Below, in pieces: positions 1 to 9,728 of a stretch of DNA of 64,000 bases. Position numbers and translations under genes: made by a program. Under the pieces are notes generated by a model that was not told where the DNA came from, made no database searches, and was given only the letters and a program-made list of their open reading frames with translations. This DNA comes from Acetivibrio sp964564015 (GTDB lineage: Bacteria > Bacillota > Clostridia > Acetivibrionales > Acetivibrionaceae), in contig CAZLZR010000001.1 in the NCBI GenBank assembly GCA_964564015.1, forward strand, positions 124,001 through 188,000, read 5' to 3'. Position 1 is the first letter of the stretch. Each line of letters opens with the position of its first letter.

Positions 1-1
1 A

Positions 2-3000
2 TATAGAGATCTGCGAACTATGAAAGACCAATATGTAGAACTGTTAAAGAGTACTTCAGCTGGATATGGTACATTAGTTGACAGAGCAAATTTAAATACT
101 TCTAAAGCGTCACTATATTCAATAAATGCACTTTTCCAGCCGTATTATACTACGATAGGGTTATCACCTTTTGGAAGTCTTGCAAGTTTATTTATGTCGC
201 TAGGTTATTCAAAAGCAGAATCAATAATGAATGATGCAGAATTATTTATTTATACATCAGAATGCGAAGACTACCAAATAATAGCAAACGATTTGGCGAA
301 AATGGTTCAAACAACTGGAGAGGCATATTCGAGAGAACTGGGAATATCAGAATCAGTCAAAAATTTGATAACTAATGTTGATGAATGGAGAAAGATTGAC
401 CCTCCGTTACCTATAGAAACTGTTAGTATTTCAATACCGGATGTTATTGTAAAGAATGGAGCTAAAAGTGCTTCAGGGGAGGCAATTATAATTCTTAAGA
501 ATACGTATGTTGGTGAATTATCGGTATTGTCTGATATGGCTATATATAGCGGTAAAACAAAATATGGCAGTTATTCTTCAGAACCGACCTTGATTAAACC
601 AGGAGAAACGGTGGAAATTAGGATTCCATTTGAAGTTCAGCGCTCTACGTTAGTTGATATTGCAGGTTATAGAAGTCTTATAACGATCAATTTATCGGAA
701 CCGGATACAATGTCACTTGGCGATCCGAAAGGGCCTTATACGGTACATTTCTATGCGGGGACAGAAAGTCAGATTGATGCCCTAAGAAATACTGTAAAAG
801 TTGTTCAACCTTTAGGTAGAATAATAAAGGGTGGCGAACAAGATGAAAGTGAATATGTAGTAGATGAAAAAACTGAAGAAATAAGGTTTGCACTTGCTTC
901 AGGTGTATCTTCAAAGGTAGAACTGCATTTGTATGACAAGGACGGGAATCATATTGGCTATACCTTTGGAGGTATATATGAGAATAATATTTCTCAATCA
1001 GAAGTTGTATCACTAAAAAATGAGAATGATTTGATAATTATACGTAACCCTGACAATGGACCTTATAGAATGGTTGTATTACTTGGAGAGGGAAATAAGG
1101 AGCAGCAGTATTCGCTGGAAGTCACGGAAGTATGCAATGTAGGAGCTATCCCTGATGTAGATGTACCAAGGTTAGTTGTCAGTAATACTAAAAAACCTGA
1201 ATTTACGGTTTATGTTTTTGAAAGCTCACATCAGACGGGTATTGAGACTGTAGATATCGAAAATGTTAGTATAAAAGACATTAATGGAAATGAAGTTGCT
1301 TTAGCAAGTCATTCGTTTAAAACAGTTGATGGTGCAGACATATCAACTATTCTTCAAACAGGTATTCCTGCTGGAATGGCTGCTGTTGCTAGGGGTGAGT
1401 TCGACTTTGGTGATAACCTGGCTGATGGAATTTACAATGGAATAATTAGGGTAACAGTAAAAGGTAACAATTTAAACCCTGATTTTAGAACTTATATGCA
1501 GAGGCAATCAGTTGCAGATAGTGTTTATTCTTGGCAGAATGTTGGGGTAGAAAATGGTTTAATAAATGCGACAGATTATTCTGAATATTACTTGGATTGT
1601 CCGATCACCTTCATAATTAATACTTCAGTGCCTGAAGTTCCTCAAGTCACCAGTATTGAAAAATATGTGTACAATGGAATTGTTTGTGCTGAAATTGAAG
1701 GTGTTTGTCAGGAAAATACTTATGTGGAAGCCTACGTCGATGGTGTGTTGACAAAAGAAGTTTTTGTGGGAAATGATAAGAAATTTAGTTTGAAACTCGA
1801 GATTTTACCTGGGACACATCAAGCAGAGCTGATTTCCAGAAGTGTATTTGAAATCCGAAGTAGAACAAGTTACATAACCACCTTGACGGGATGGGATAAT
1901 GAAGGTCCCATCATTATACCTGTTTCGCCAAAAGATGGGGAAATAGTTGAAACAGTACTTGCAGAACTTAAGTTTAGCTTAATTGATACCTTATCAGGAG
2001 TTGATGATAGTACGCTAATGGTTTCAGTCGATGGAGAAGAGATAATAAATGATTGCTATGAGGATTTAGGTTCTGGCAATTGGAGTGTTCAATCTGGTCA
2101 GTTAAGTGATGGAGTGCATGATATTTTTATTAGTGTTTATGACAATGCAAGTAACCTAAGTACACTAAACTGGACCTTTGAAATAGATACTTCATGGTTA
2201 AGAGATACTACTCTTTCATCAGAGGTATATATAATAGATAATGAGGCATCGATAATATCAGGAGTTCTGATAAATACAACAGTTCAGGAATTTATAGATG
2301 GTTTGCAGACTACCAATGGTTCCACAACTAAAGTATATTTGAACGATAGGATAACTGAGGTGACTTCAGGTACTATAAAAAATGGAATGGTTGTCAAAGT
2401 GACTGCAGCAGATGGAATAACAACAAAACTATTCAATATAGAGTTGTTAGATAAAGATCCTCCAGTATTAACAGTACCAGCTGATATAACGGCAGAAGCA
2501 ACAGATAAGATGACATTCGTGGATATAGGTACAGCATATGTGGAAGATGCATCAGAATGCACAATAGTAAATGACGCACCAGCAAGATATCCGATTGGAA
2601 GCACATTAGTCACATGGACAGCAACAGACTTATATGGAAATGTTAGTACGGCTATCAGCAAGGTTTTAATAGTAGACACAACATGTCCGGTATTGATAGT
2701 ACCAAACGACATAACCTTAGAAGCAACAGGAACTGCCACGATTGTAGATATTGGTAGTGCATCAGCAACAGACATATTTGAGGTTGTGATAAGCAATGAT
2801 GCTCCGGAAAGTTATCCGGTTGGTACAACGATTGTTACATGGACAGCAAAAGATGAGAATGGAAATATATCAACCGGTACCCAAACTGTTACAGTTATTG
2901 AACCAATAAAATTTGTTTATGGTGATCTCAATGGAGACAATAAAGTAAATTCTTTAGACCTTGGATATATAAAACAATATCTACTTGGGATGAGAAAGAA

Positions 3001-3130
3001 TTTCCCGGCAGAGTACGGCTTACAGGCAGCAGATGTTAATGGAGATGGCAAAATAAACAGTATTGATTTTGCATATATGATGCAGTATGTTTTGGGGATG
3101 AGACGTAAATTTCCGGTAGAAGAGGATTGA
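2..3130 (+). CDS. dockerin- and HYR-domain secreted protein, 5' end cut off
   Basis: The frame is open from the left edge and no ribosome binding site precedes the first visible ATG (position 20), so the real N-terminus probably lies outside the window; residues are counted from that ATG. The last ~70 residues (967-1036) form a type I-like dockerin: two F-hand calcium loops, DLNGDNKVNSLD and DVNGDGKINSID, each followed by a helix ending in LG. Two HYR (hyalin repeat, Ig-like) modules precede it at ~810-885 and ~886-960, each with a VTWTA strand. The rest is beta-rich, apart from a helical first ~120 residues, and shows no catalytic motif that I recognise. Dockerins bind scaffoldin cohesins outside the cell, so this is probably a cellulosome- or surface-attached protein. 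A catalytic domain could lie upstream. The gene ends 137 bp before an S-layer-like gene. Confidence 0.85.
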   Translation, partial: YRDLRTMKDQYVELLKSTSAGYGTLVDRANLNTSKASLYSINALFQPYYTTIGLSPFGSLASLFMSLGYSKAESIMNDAELFIYTSECEDYQIIANDLAKMVQTTGEAYSRELGISESVKNLITNVDEWRKIDPPLPIETVSISIPDVIVKNGAKSASGEAIIILKNTYVGELSVLSDMAIYSGKTKYGSYSSEPTLIKPGETVEIRIPFEVQRSTLVDIAGYRSLITINLSEPDTMSLGDPKGPYTVHFYAGTESQIDALRNTVKVVQPLGRIIKGGEQDESEYVVDEKTEEIRFALASGVSSKVELHLYDKDGNHIGYTFGGIYENNISQSEVVSLKNENDLIIIRNPDNGPYRMVVLLGEGNKEQQYSLEVTEVCNVGAIPDVDVPRLVVSNTKKPEFTVYVFESSHQTGIETVDIENVSIKDINGNEVALASHSFKTVDGADISTILQTGIPAGMAAVARGEFDFGDNLADGIYNGIIRVTVKGNNLNPDFRTYMQRQSVADSVYSWQNVGVENGLINATDYSEYYLDCPITFIINTSVPEVPQVTSIEKYVYNGIVCAEIEGVCQENTYVEAYVDGVLTKEVFVGNDKKFSLKLEILPGTHQAELISRSVFEIRSRTSYITTLTGWDNEGPIIIPVSPKDGEIVETVLAELKFSLIDTLSGVDDSTLMVSVDGEEIINDCYEDLGSGNWSVQSGQLSDGVHDIFISVYDNASNLSTLNWTFEIDTSWLRDTTLSSEVYIIDNEASIISGVLINTTVQEFIDGLQTTNGSTTKVYLNDRITEVTSGTIKNGMVVKVTAADGITTKLFNIELLDKDPPVLTVPADITAEATDKMTFVDIGTAYVEDASECTIVNDAPARYPIGSTLVTWTATDLYGNVSTAISKVLIVDTTCPVLIVPNDITLEATGTATIVDIGSASATDIFEVVISNDAPESYPVGTTIVTWTAKDENGNISTGTQTVTVIEPIKFVYGDLNGDNKVNSLDLGYIKQYLLGMRKNFPAEYGLQAADVNGDGKINSIDFAYMMQYVLGMRRKFPVEED

Positions 3131-3266
3131 AAAATATATTTCAACTACTTTAATAAAATTCATTGGTATGATAAACTTATTAATTAGTAAGAATTTTAAC
3201 GTACAGGAATTATTTAGAGAATCCTGTTCTGTGAGCAAAAAAATATGTAAAGGAAGGTTGAGATGT

Positions 3267-6200
3267 ATGAGAAGCTTTAATAAGATTCTGTCGGCATTAG
3301 TAGCAACTGCTATGAGTGCATCTATAGCTATAATGCCTGTGTCAGCAAAAACATTCGTTTATGAAAATGAAGCGAATGCTTTGTACAAACTTGGTTTGTA
3401 CAAAGGAATTAATGAAACATATTTTGAACCGGATTTGGGAACAGGCCTAGACAGGCAAACCGGAGTTGTTATGCTTCTTAGAATGTTCGGGCAGGAGGAT
3501 GAAGCAGAAAATCTTACATATGAAAGTGCGGACAGAATACTTTCAAAATTCAAGGATGCGAGCTCAATTGCTTCATGGTCAAAAAGGCAAGTGGCATATG
3601 CAGTTGAAAAAGGATTCGTAAAAGGTTATTCCGAAGATTCAACTTTTAGACCGGCGAATCCATTAAATGGTAAAGCGTACTGCTCATTAATTCTTCAGCA
3701 GTTGGGCTATGATGGTGACTTCCAATATGACAGAGCAGCATCAAAATTATATGAAATAGGTGGTTTGACAAGCGTACAAGCCAACACTTTCAATAGTGAT
3801 GCCGGATTAATCAAAGATTATCTGGTAGGTATATCATACGGGGCATTGGGAGCAAAATATAAGTCTAATGGAGAAGAACTTATTAAGGTATTGGTTAAGA
3901 ACGGTGACATTACAAAGCAGATGGCTAAAGATGCAGGCTTTACGTATGCCGAAATAGTATCCGTAGCTTCCATTGAAGATGTTGAAGTTGAGATTGGTGC
4001 GACACCTAAATTGCCATCAACTATTAAAGCAACCTATGATGATGGAACTAGTGAGGATGTAAGTGTAAGTTGGCCGGGAGTAAATACATCAAAAGCCGGT
4101 GAACAGACAATTACAGGTACAATATCAGGCACTTCGGTTACAGCTAAAGTAAAAGTTATAGTTATGCCTGATGAATTAAATGTAAAAAGTGTTTCTGCTC
4201 CAAGTCTCAAAGAAATAATCGTTAAATTTAACAGACCTGTAGACGATGAAGAAGAAGCAAAAGAAAAGAATAATTATGATGTAAAAAATAATACTGTTTT
4301 AAACGCTGAGCTTTCAGATGATAAGATGACAGTGGCTTTACTTTTGAAAAATACACTCCATCAACAGGATAAGGTTGAAATAACTGTTGATAAGGCTTTG
4401 GGATTAAAGGATGACATTGAATGGACTATAGATAGTGTTAAGGATATAACTGTTCCTTCGATTGCAGAAGTGGAAGCAGTAGGAAATGCGCTTTTAAAAG
4501 TGACCTTCAGTGAGCCTGTACAAAATGCCTTAACCGCATCAAATTACACGATTGACGGTAAATTATTTGGCTCTTCGCAGCCTGAATTGTTAGCTAATGA
4601 AAAAACAGTAATATTTCAACTTACAAGGACTTTAACAGCAGGCGTTCATAAGTTGACTGTAAAAAACAAAATAAGTGATTATGCCGGGTTTAGTATTGAA
4701 GACAACGAAGCAGAGTTCACGGTTGTTGAAGATAAAGAAAAGCCTTCAGCTGTTGTAAAAAGTGCTACTCAGATGAAAGTTGTGATAGCTTTCAGTGAGG
4801 AAGTTCAAGCACCGGAATTGAAAAAAGTGCGTACAAATACTGGTTCCAGAATTGAGGGAATTGATTTTGCTGACGATAAAAAGACACTTACAGTTTATTT
4901 TGACATTGATAATGCTTTACCGGCAGCAGGTGGAAAAATTGAAATTGATGATGTGACTGACTTTAGTGGAAACACAGTTGATATTGAACTTACTGTTACT
5001 CCTGTATACGATGTCACAAGACCGGAATTTGTTAGATATACTATAGAAAATCAAAAGGAAATTGTACTGGAGTTTTCTGAAGAAGTGTTCTCTAAGTATG
5101 GTGTATTCAAACTGACAGATGATGATGATAAGGTAGTGAACTTATCAAGTGCAACTTATTATAAAGATGATAATGATGAAGATGTAAAGACTAAACTTGT
5201 TCTTAAAAGAGAAGATGGTAAAGCCTTTACTTCAGGAAAGTATGACTTGGTAATCAGTAAGGTGACAGATTTAAATCCACTGAAAAATGAGATATTAAAG
5301 AAAGAAATAACCATAAGCGTTGATGACAAAACTCCACCTAGTGTAGTTAGCGTTTATACTAAGGAAAGTGACAATCAGATTTTTATAAAATTCAATGAAG
5401 ATGTGGATAAGGGTACGGCAACAAATCATTCAAATTATTACTATTTCGTGAATAACGTAGCAAAGAAATTGAATAAAGACACTATGGATATTGATCTGTT
5501 GTCTGATGATCAAACAGTATGCATTACTTTCCCGTTTGGTGATGATTATGATGATGATGAGATAGTATTGATCAAAAACATTTCGCGTATACAGGTAGAA
5601 TCAGTTAAAGACGTTAAAGGAAATGAAATGTCAGCAGTTGGTATTAGCAAGTCAGATTTTAAAACTGAAAATCAAAGTGCTCCTAAAATTACTACAGCAG
5701 TTGTAACTGACAAAAACACAGTGATAGTTGGAATAAAGGGTACTATTGACGGTAACACTTTAAATCCTGATGATTTCTATATTACAGCCGGCAAAGACAG
5801 CTCAGGTAGTGCTGTGATTATAGATGCCTGGGATGCATCCTATGATGCTGAAGACAATGAGATCGAATTGACTGTAAACGCTGATATAGACACTAATGGA
5901 ACTTATAACGGTAAAGCATTGTATTTGTCGCTTGTAGATAAAGATGATGTTGATACAATGAATACTTTCAAGCAGAAATTGACAATTGATTCTCCAATAA
6001 AAGTTAGTGAAAACTTTAAACCGGTTGCGAATTCAATAACATCTTCGAAGTATGAAGCCGGTGTGGGTACAGTAATCTTTGTTGAGTTGTCTGAAAACTT
6101 GAAACTTGATGACGGTGAAATACTTAATGCAAAAGACACGGCTCAGTTTAGGGTAAAGGCTGATGGACGAACAGTAGAAACAAAAATATACTACTATGAT

Positions 6201-6389
6201 GCAGATGATAAAGATGTTTCATCAACCGATGTGGATGAAAAGAAAGCAAGATTCAAAATAGTGATAGAGCGCGAAGATTATACTGATGAAAGAGTTCAGG
6301 TATTATTCTTTGCAAATCCCACACCAACTATTTTAGATGATGCTGGGAACGAACTTGGTGACTTTGATTTTACTGATACAGTAGGGTAA
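3267..6389 (+). CDS. S-layer-like protein with SLH and Ig-like domains
   Basis: A 1040-residue exported surface protein. I chose the ATG at 3267, 33 codons into the longer frame, because AAAGGAAGG lies just upstream and a good signal peptide follows (MRSFNKILSALVATAM..., cleavage near VSAKT). After it come about three SLH-type repeats (~30-215), which in this group bind secondary wall polymer. A bacterial Ig-like domain of the Big_4 kind follows (~231-300, TYDDGTSEDVSVSWPGV). The rest to the C-terminus is SbsA-type Ig-like repeats with recurring FSEEV/FSEPV strands. Residues ~306-580 are clearly homologous to the C-terminal part of the minus-strand SLH protein at 13564-15780. Length and architecture resemble the major S-layer protein described in C. 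thermocellum, but orthology is inferred. A strong terminator follows directly. Confidence 0.85.
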   Translation: MRSFNKILSALVATAMSASIAIMPVSAKTFVYENEANALYKLGLYKGINETYFEPDLGTGLDRQTGVVMLLRMFGQEDEAENLTYESADRILSKFKDASSIASWSKRQVAYAVEKGFVKGYSEDSTFRPANPLNGKAYCSLILQQLGYDGDFQYDRAASKLYEIGGLTSVQANTFNSDAGLIKDYLVGISYGALGAKYKSNGEELIKVLVKNGDITKQMAKDAGFTYAEIVSVASIEDVEVEIGATPKLPSTIKATYDDGTSEDVSVSWPGVNTSKAGEQTITGTISGTSVTAKVKVIVMPDELNVKSVSAPSLKEIIVKFNRPVDDEEEAKEKNNYDVKNNTVLNAELSDDKMTVALLLKNTLHQQDKVEITVDKALGLKDDIEWTIDSVKDITVPSIAEVEAVGNALLKVTFSEPVQNALTASNYTIDGKLFGSSQPELLANEKTVIFQLTRTLTAGVHKLTVKNKISDYAGFSIEDNEAEFTVVEDKEKPSAVVKSATQMKVVIAFSEEVQAPELKKVRTNTGSRIEGIDFADDKKTLTVYFDIDNALPAAGGKIEIDDVTDFSGNTVDIELTVTPVYDVTRPEFVRYTIENQKEIVLEFSEEVFSKYGVFKLTDDDDKVVNLSSATYYKDDNDEDVKTKLVLKREDGKAFTSGKYDLVISKVTDLNPLKNEILKKEITISVDDKTPPSVVSVYTKESDNQIFIKFNEDVDKGTATNHSNYYYFVNNVAKKLNKDTMDIDLLSDDQTVCITFPFGDDYDDDEIVLIKNISRIQVESVKDVKGNEMSAVGISKSDFKTENQSAPKITTAVVTDKNTVIVGIKGTIDGNTLNPDDFYITAGKDSSGSAVIIDAWDASYDAEDNEIELTVNADIDTNGTYNGKALYLSLVDKDDVDTMNTFKQKLTIDSPIKVSENFKPVANSITSSKYEAGVGTVIFVELSENLKLDDGEILNAKDTAQFRVKADGRTVETKIYYYDADDKDVSSTDVDEKKARFKIVIEREDYTDERVQVLFFANPTPTILDDAGNELGDFDFTDTVG

Positions 6390-6392
6390 TAG

Positions 6393-6429
6393 AAAAAACT
6401 GGTAGAGGAGAACCTCTACCAGTTTTTTT
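6393..6429 (+). terminator. Rho-independent terminator of the S-layer-like gene
   Basis: A perfect 10-bp stem CTGGTAGAGG / CCTCTACCAG with an AGAA loop, preceded by six A and followed by seven T. It begins three bases after the stop codon and could act in both directions. Confidence 0.92.
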
Positions 6430-6469
6430 GTGTTATGCAGGAGAGTTAAAAGAATAAAGGTTACTTTAG

Positions 6470-6519
6470 GAAAGCAGTATTTTGATCCGGTTGGTAAACC
6501 AGACTCAAATACTGCTTTC
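6470..6519. repeat. inverted repeat in the gap before blaI
   Basis: GAAAGCAGTATTT and CAAATACTGCTTTC form a ~13-bp stem around a ~22-base loop that can itself pair (GGTTggtAAACC). No T-run follows, so it is not a standard terminator. The 390-bp gap (6390-6781) holds this hairpin, a dispersed-repeat copy on the minus strand, a terminator and the blaI control region; I see no convincing gene in it. Confidence 0.5.
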
Positions 6520-6589
6520 TATCTATGTCAAGGATGTTGTGGCATTCTTATATTTCATTATCTAATTGTTTGTTTTTATGTAAAGGTTC

Positions 6590-6672
6590 AAATTTTTTAA
6601 TGCCTAAGAAAGTGCATTTCTTTCTGGCATCAAAAAAGTCTACCGCAAGGCTGTTTGCTGCAGAGAAATACC
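6590..6672 (-). repeat. dispersed ~80-bp repeat, copy 1
   Basis: Read on the minus strand, this stretch matches the + strand at 54528-54610 nearly without gaps, with both carrying GCAGCAAACAGCCTT and TTTTTTGATGCC. Copy 1 can be translated without a stop in the frame AANSLAVDFFDARKK; copy 2 keeps that frame but has a TGA after DAGK. It may be a decayed short reading frame or a purely DNA-level repeat. Confidence 0.6.
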
Positions 6673-6683
6673 CTAGATTTAAA

Positions 6684-6703
6684 TCGGCGAAGCCGACTTT
6701 TTT
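6684..6703 (+). terminator. small terminator-like hairpin
   Basis: TCGGC-GAA-GCCGA followed by C and six T. It lies just upstream of the blaI promoter and probably insulates it from readthrough. Confidence 0.6.
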
Positions 6704-6714
6704 ATAAAAAACAA

Positions 6715-6766
6715 TTGACAAAGGTGCCTTACAGATGTAAGATAAAGTATACCTTACAATTGTAAG
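6715..6766 (+). promoter_or_regulatory. blaI promoter with two BlaI/MecI-type operators
   Basis: A TTGACA box (6715-6720) and TAAGAT (6738-6743) are 17 bp apart. Two near-identical palindromes, CTTACAGATGTAAG (6728-6741) and CTTACAATTGTAAG (6753-6766), lie with centres 25 bp apart. One covers the spacer and -10 box, the other the start site and leader. BlaI/MecI proteins bind TACA/TGTA dyads, so autorepression of the two-gene operon is the natural reading. Confidence 0.85.
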
Positions 6767-6781
6767 TTAGGAGGAATAAAG

Positions 6782-7162
6782 ATGGAGAAATCACTTCCAC
6801 AGATAACAGATGCTGAATGGTTGATAATGAAGGTACTTTGGGAAAAGTCACCGCTTAAAAACAGGGAAATTGTTGAAGCTGTCAGTAAGAAGAGTTCCTG
6901 GAGTAACAAAACCATAGAAACACTTTTAAAGAGGTTGGTGGACAAAGGTGCTGTGGGATATAATCATGCAAATTCAAAAGCAAGAGAGTATTATCCTGTT
7001 GTAAGTCAGGAGGAATGCATCAGGGTAGAGAATGAAACATTCCTGAAAAAAGTTTATGACGGCTCGGTTAGCATGATGATGGCAAACTTTTTAAAGCATC
7101 AGAAATTGTCCAGAGAGGAGATTCAAAAGTTGAAAAGAATGATAGATGAAAACGATGAATAA
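6782..7162 (+). CDS. blaI: BlaI/MecI-family transcriptional repressor
   Basis: A 126-residue winged-helix repressor, the usual length for the family. The N-terminal ~80 residues carry the characteristic ITDAEWLIMKVLWEKSP and WSNKTIETLLKRLVDKG segments (wing and recognition helix); the C-terminal helices dimerise and hold the site at which BlaR1/MecR1 proteins trigger cleavage. The start is supported by TTAGGAGG nine bases upstream. Its stop codon abuts the next gene, a BlaR1-type sensor, so the two form the usual repressor-sensor pair. The twin dyads upstream suggest that it represses its own operon. The inducer is unknown, and no beta-lactamase gene is nearby. Confidence 0.92.
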   Translation: MEKSLPQITDAEWLIMKVLWEKSPLKNREIVEAVSKKSSWSNKTIETLLKRLVDKGAVGYNHANSKAREYYPVVSQEECIRVENETFLKKVYDGSVSMMMANFLKHQKLSREEIQKLKRMIDENDE

Positions 7163-7176
7163 TGGGAGGTACAAAT

Positions 7177-9612
7177 ATGCTTGCCGATCTTTTTATTTCA
7201 ATACTGATGCTCTCAATCATGGCATCAGCGATAATTTGTGTTATCTTTATTACTAAATTTGTTTTTAGGGATAGGTTATCTGCAAAGTGGCATTATTACA
7301 TATGGGGTTTACTCTTTATTAGGCTTATAATACCTTTTACCCCTCAATATTCATTTAACTTTCATAACTTTATCAAACAACCGCAAACAGAGTTTATGCA
7401 GACTGTTGCGGAGAGTGGAACTGAAATTGAAATCAGCCCTAATGAATCTTTGAATAATAAAGAGCCTGCCTTTGTGCAGGAAACCTTTGTCTTGAATGAG
7501 AATATTCCGGAATATGAATATTCTAATGAGGTTCAGAAAAAGCATAACAGCAACTTGACGAGGAAGTATTTTGAATTTGCAGCAGTAGTATGGAGTTCAG
7601 GTGTTTTGATACTTCTGATATACAGTCTATTAATAAACTTTGTTATAAGATATAAAATCAGGAAAACAGTTGTTCATGGGCAAAATGACAGTGTTATAAG
7701 CATACTTGAAGAGTGCAGGAAAATTATGAAAATATCCAAATATATACCTGTTATATTTCAAAGTTATGTAAATGCTCCTGCACTTTACGGCGTTTTCAGG
7801 CCTGTTTTGCTCATGCCGGAGGATATAACAAACAAGCTTAACGAAGAAGAATTGAGACATGTTGTATTGCACGAATTAAGTCACTACAGACATAAGGATA
7901 ATGCCGCAGGTTTGGTTTTATTATTGTTAAACGCTATTCATTGGTTTAATCCGTTAATCTGGCTGGCAGCAAATAAAATCAGGGAGGACAGGGAACTTGT
8001 CTGCGATCAGCAAGCTTTGTCCTATATAAAGGTAAATGAAAAAAGAAATTATGCAAGAACAATTGTTAAAATTCTTGAACTATTTTCAGAAAAGCAATTT
8101 ATTCAAAGTGCATCGAGTATTATTCAAGGGAGGTCTTCGAATATGGAATGGAGATTAAAATTTATTAAGGCTATAAAGAGCAAATCTACTAAACTAGCAG
8201 CCTTTGTTACGGTTTTAGTTATATTGGCAGGAGTGCTGACTGTTAATTATATAAATGGAAACGTAAAATTTCCTAAATCAACGTACGCTATTGCTGATGT
8301 GAAAGACAATGCTGGTTTGGAAGGGCAGAATACTGATAATGTTCAATTAAGAGGAAATATTCTTGATAGAAATGGGGTTAAGCTTGTTGAAAGGACTTCT
8401 GAGGGAAGCAATTATACATATGGAAGTCTTGCTTCACATGTGATAGGCTTTGTGAATGAAGAAGATAAGGGAGTTCAGGGGATAGAAGCATTAATGGACA
8501 AAGATGGATTGGACTCGGACAACATTACTTTAACAATTGATAAAAATATCCAGATGATTACAGAAAATGTGCTTGAGAAGACAATGAAAGACTTTAAAGT
8601 AACAGGTGGGGCAGCAGCTGTGGTGATGGATCCGTCAACCGGTGAAGTTCTTGCTATGTGTTCAAAACCTGATTTTGATCTGAATTTCCCATACTCAATT
8701 CCAGATGAATTCAATGCTTCTGAGTGGGATATCATGCCTGAGATGGAAAAAGTGCAATATTTAACGAAAAATGTCTGGATAAATAAAGCAATTGCAGATA
8801 CTTATGAACCGGCTTCTGCGTTCAAAGCTATAACGGCTGCAGCGGGTTTGGAGGAGGGAGTTATTACTCCGGATTCGATTGTAAATGATTATACGGTCAA
8901 AGTAAGCGGATATGATATAAATTGTTGGACTAAAAACAAGCACGGAGAAGTAACTTTCAGGCAGGCAATGTACAATTCGTGCAATCCACCTTTTGTCAGG
9001 ATAGCTCAAAGCCTCGGTATTGATAAGTTTTACAACTATGTTAAGGACTTTGGGTTTTATGATCTCTCAGGTATTGAACTTTATGGAGAGGGAAAAAGTC
9101 TCTTCCACAAGGAGCCTACAGAGATTGATATGGCAGTAGCATCCTTCGGGCAGCGCTTTCAGATTACACCAATACAATTACTATCAGCCTATGGTGCTAT
9201 AGCAAATGGAGGAGAGCTTTTCAAGCCTCAGGTTATAAAGGAGATTACAGATAAAAAAGGCAACATCATCAAAGAGTTTGAACCTCAGGTTGTCAGAAAA
9301 GTTATTTCCGAACAGACCTCCATCACACTTAAAGAAATGCTTGAAGGTGTTGTTTCAGAAGGTACAGGTAAAAATGCCTATAAGGAAGGGTATATGATAG
9401 CAGGCAAAACAGGTACTAGTGAAACACAAACAGAGGGTATATACATTGCTTCATTTGTTGGTTTTGCTCCGGCAGACAAACCGAAAGTTGCGTGTATTGT
9501 TATAATGGATAATCCGCAGGGAGACGTCTCTACCGGGGGTGTAGTTGCAGCACCGGCAGCCGGCGAAATCATGAAGCAGTCACTTGATTATATAAGAAAT
9601 CTGAAATACTGA
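7177..9612 (+). CDS. BlaR1-type M56 metalloprotease fused to a penicillin-binding transpeptidase
   Basis: An 811-residue membrane protein. An upstream in-frame ATG overlaps the blaI stop, but GGGAGG at 7165-7170 points to the ATG at 7177. Residues 1-~375 are a BlaR1/MecR1 module: several membrane segments and the zinc motif HELSH at 232-236, with the downstream acid in REDRELVCD. Where BlaR1 normally carries a class D-like sensor of ~250 residues, this protein has ~430 residues of a class B PBP: a short dimerisation region (RGNILDRNG, VQGIEALMDKDG) and a transpeptidase with SAFK (547-550), SCN (601-603) and KTGT (744-747). All catalytic motifs are intact. It could be a sensor that reports beta-lactam acylation, a working cell-wall enzyme, or both. 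No terminator was found directly after it. Confidence 0.9.
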   Translation: MLADLFISILMLSIMASAIICVIFITKFVFRDRLSAKWHYYIWGLLFIRLIIPFTPQYSFNFHNFIKQPQTEFMQTVAESGTEIEISPNESLNNKEPAFVQETFVLNENIPEYEYSNEVQKKHNSNLTRKYFEFAAVVWSSGVLILLIYSLLINFVIRYKIRKTVVHGQNDSVISILEECRKIMKISKYIPVIFQSYVNAPALYGVFRPVLLMPEDITNKLNEEELRHVVLHELSHYRHKDNAAGLVLLLLNAIHWFNPLIWLAANKIREDRELVCDQQALSYIKVNEKRNYARTIVKILELFSEKQFIQSASSIIQGRSSNMEWRLKFIKAIKSKSTKLAAFVTVLVILAGVLTVNYINGNVKFPKSTYAIADVKDNAGLEGQNTDNVQLRGNILDRNGVKLVERTSEGSNYTYGSLASHVIGFVNEEDKGVQGIEALMDKDGLDSDNITLTIDKNIQMITENVLEKTMKDFKVTGGAAAVVMDPSTGEVLAMCSKPDFDLNFPYSIPDEFNASEWDIMPEMEKVQYLTKNVWINKAIADTYEPASAFKAITAAAGLEEGVITPDSIVNDYTVKVSGYDINCWTKNKHGEVTFRQAMYNSCNPPFVRIAQSLGIDKFYNYVKDFGFYDLSGIELYGEGKSLFHKEPTEIDMAVASFGQRFQITPIQLLSAYGAIANGGELFKPQVIKEITDKKGNIIKEFEPQVVRKVISEQTSITLKEMLEGVVSEGTGKNAYKEGYMIAGKTGTSETQTEGIYIASFVGFAPADKPKVACIVIMDNPQGDVSTGGVVAAPAAGEIMKQSLDYIRNLKY

Positions 9613-9728
9613 AAAAATGCTGATAAACATAAAGATTGAGGAATTATGAAAGCAATTAAATATGTAAAAATCTATATTAATGCAGCTATGACAATAAAAC
9701 AGCGAAGAAACAACCTAATTAAGGTGTG

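Noticed and set aside
6525..6707. A 60-codon + strand frame
   Set aside because: It overlaps a dispersed repeat and a terminator, lacks a binding site, and the better frame of the repeat is on the other strand.
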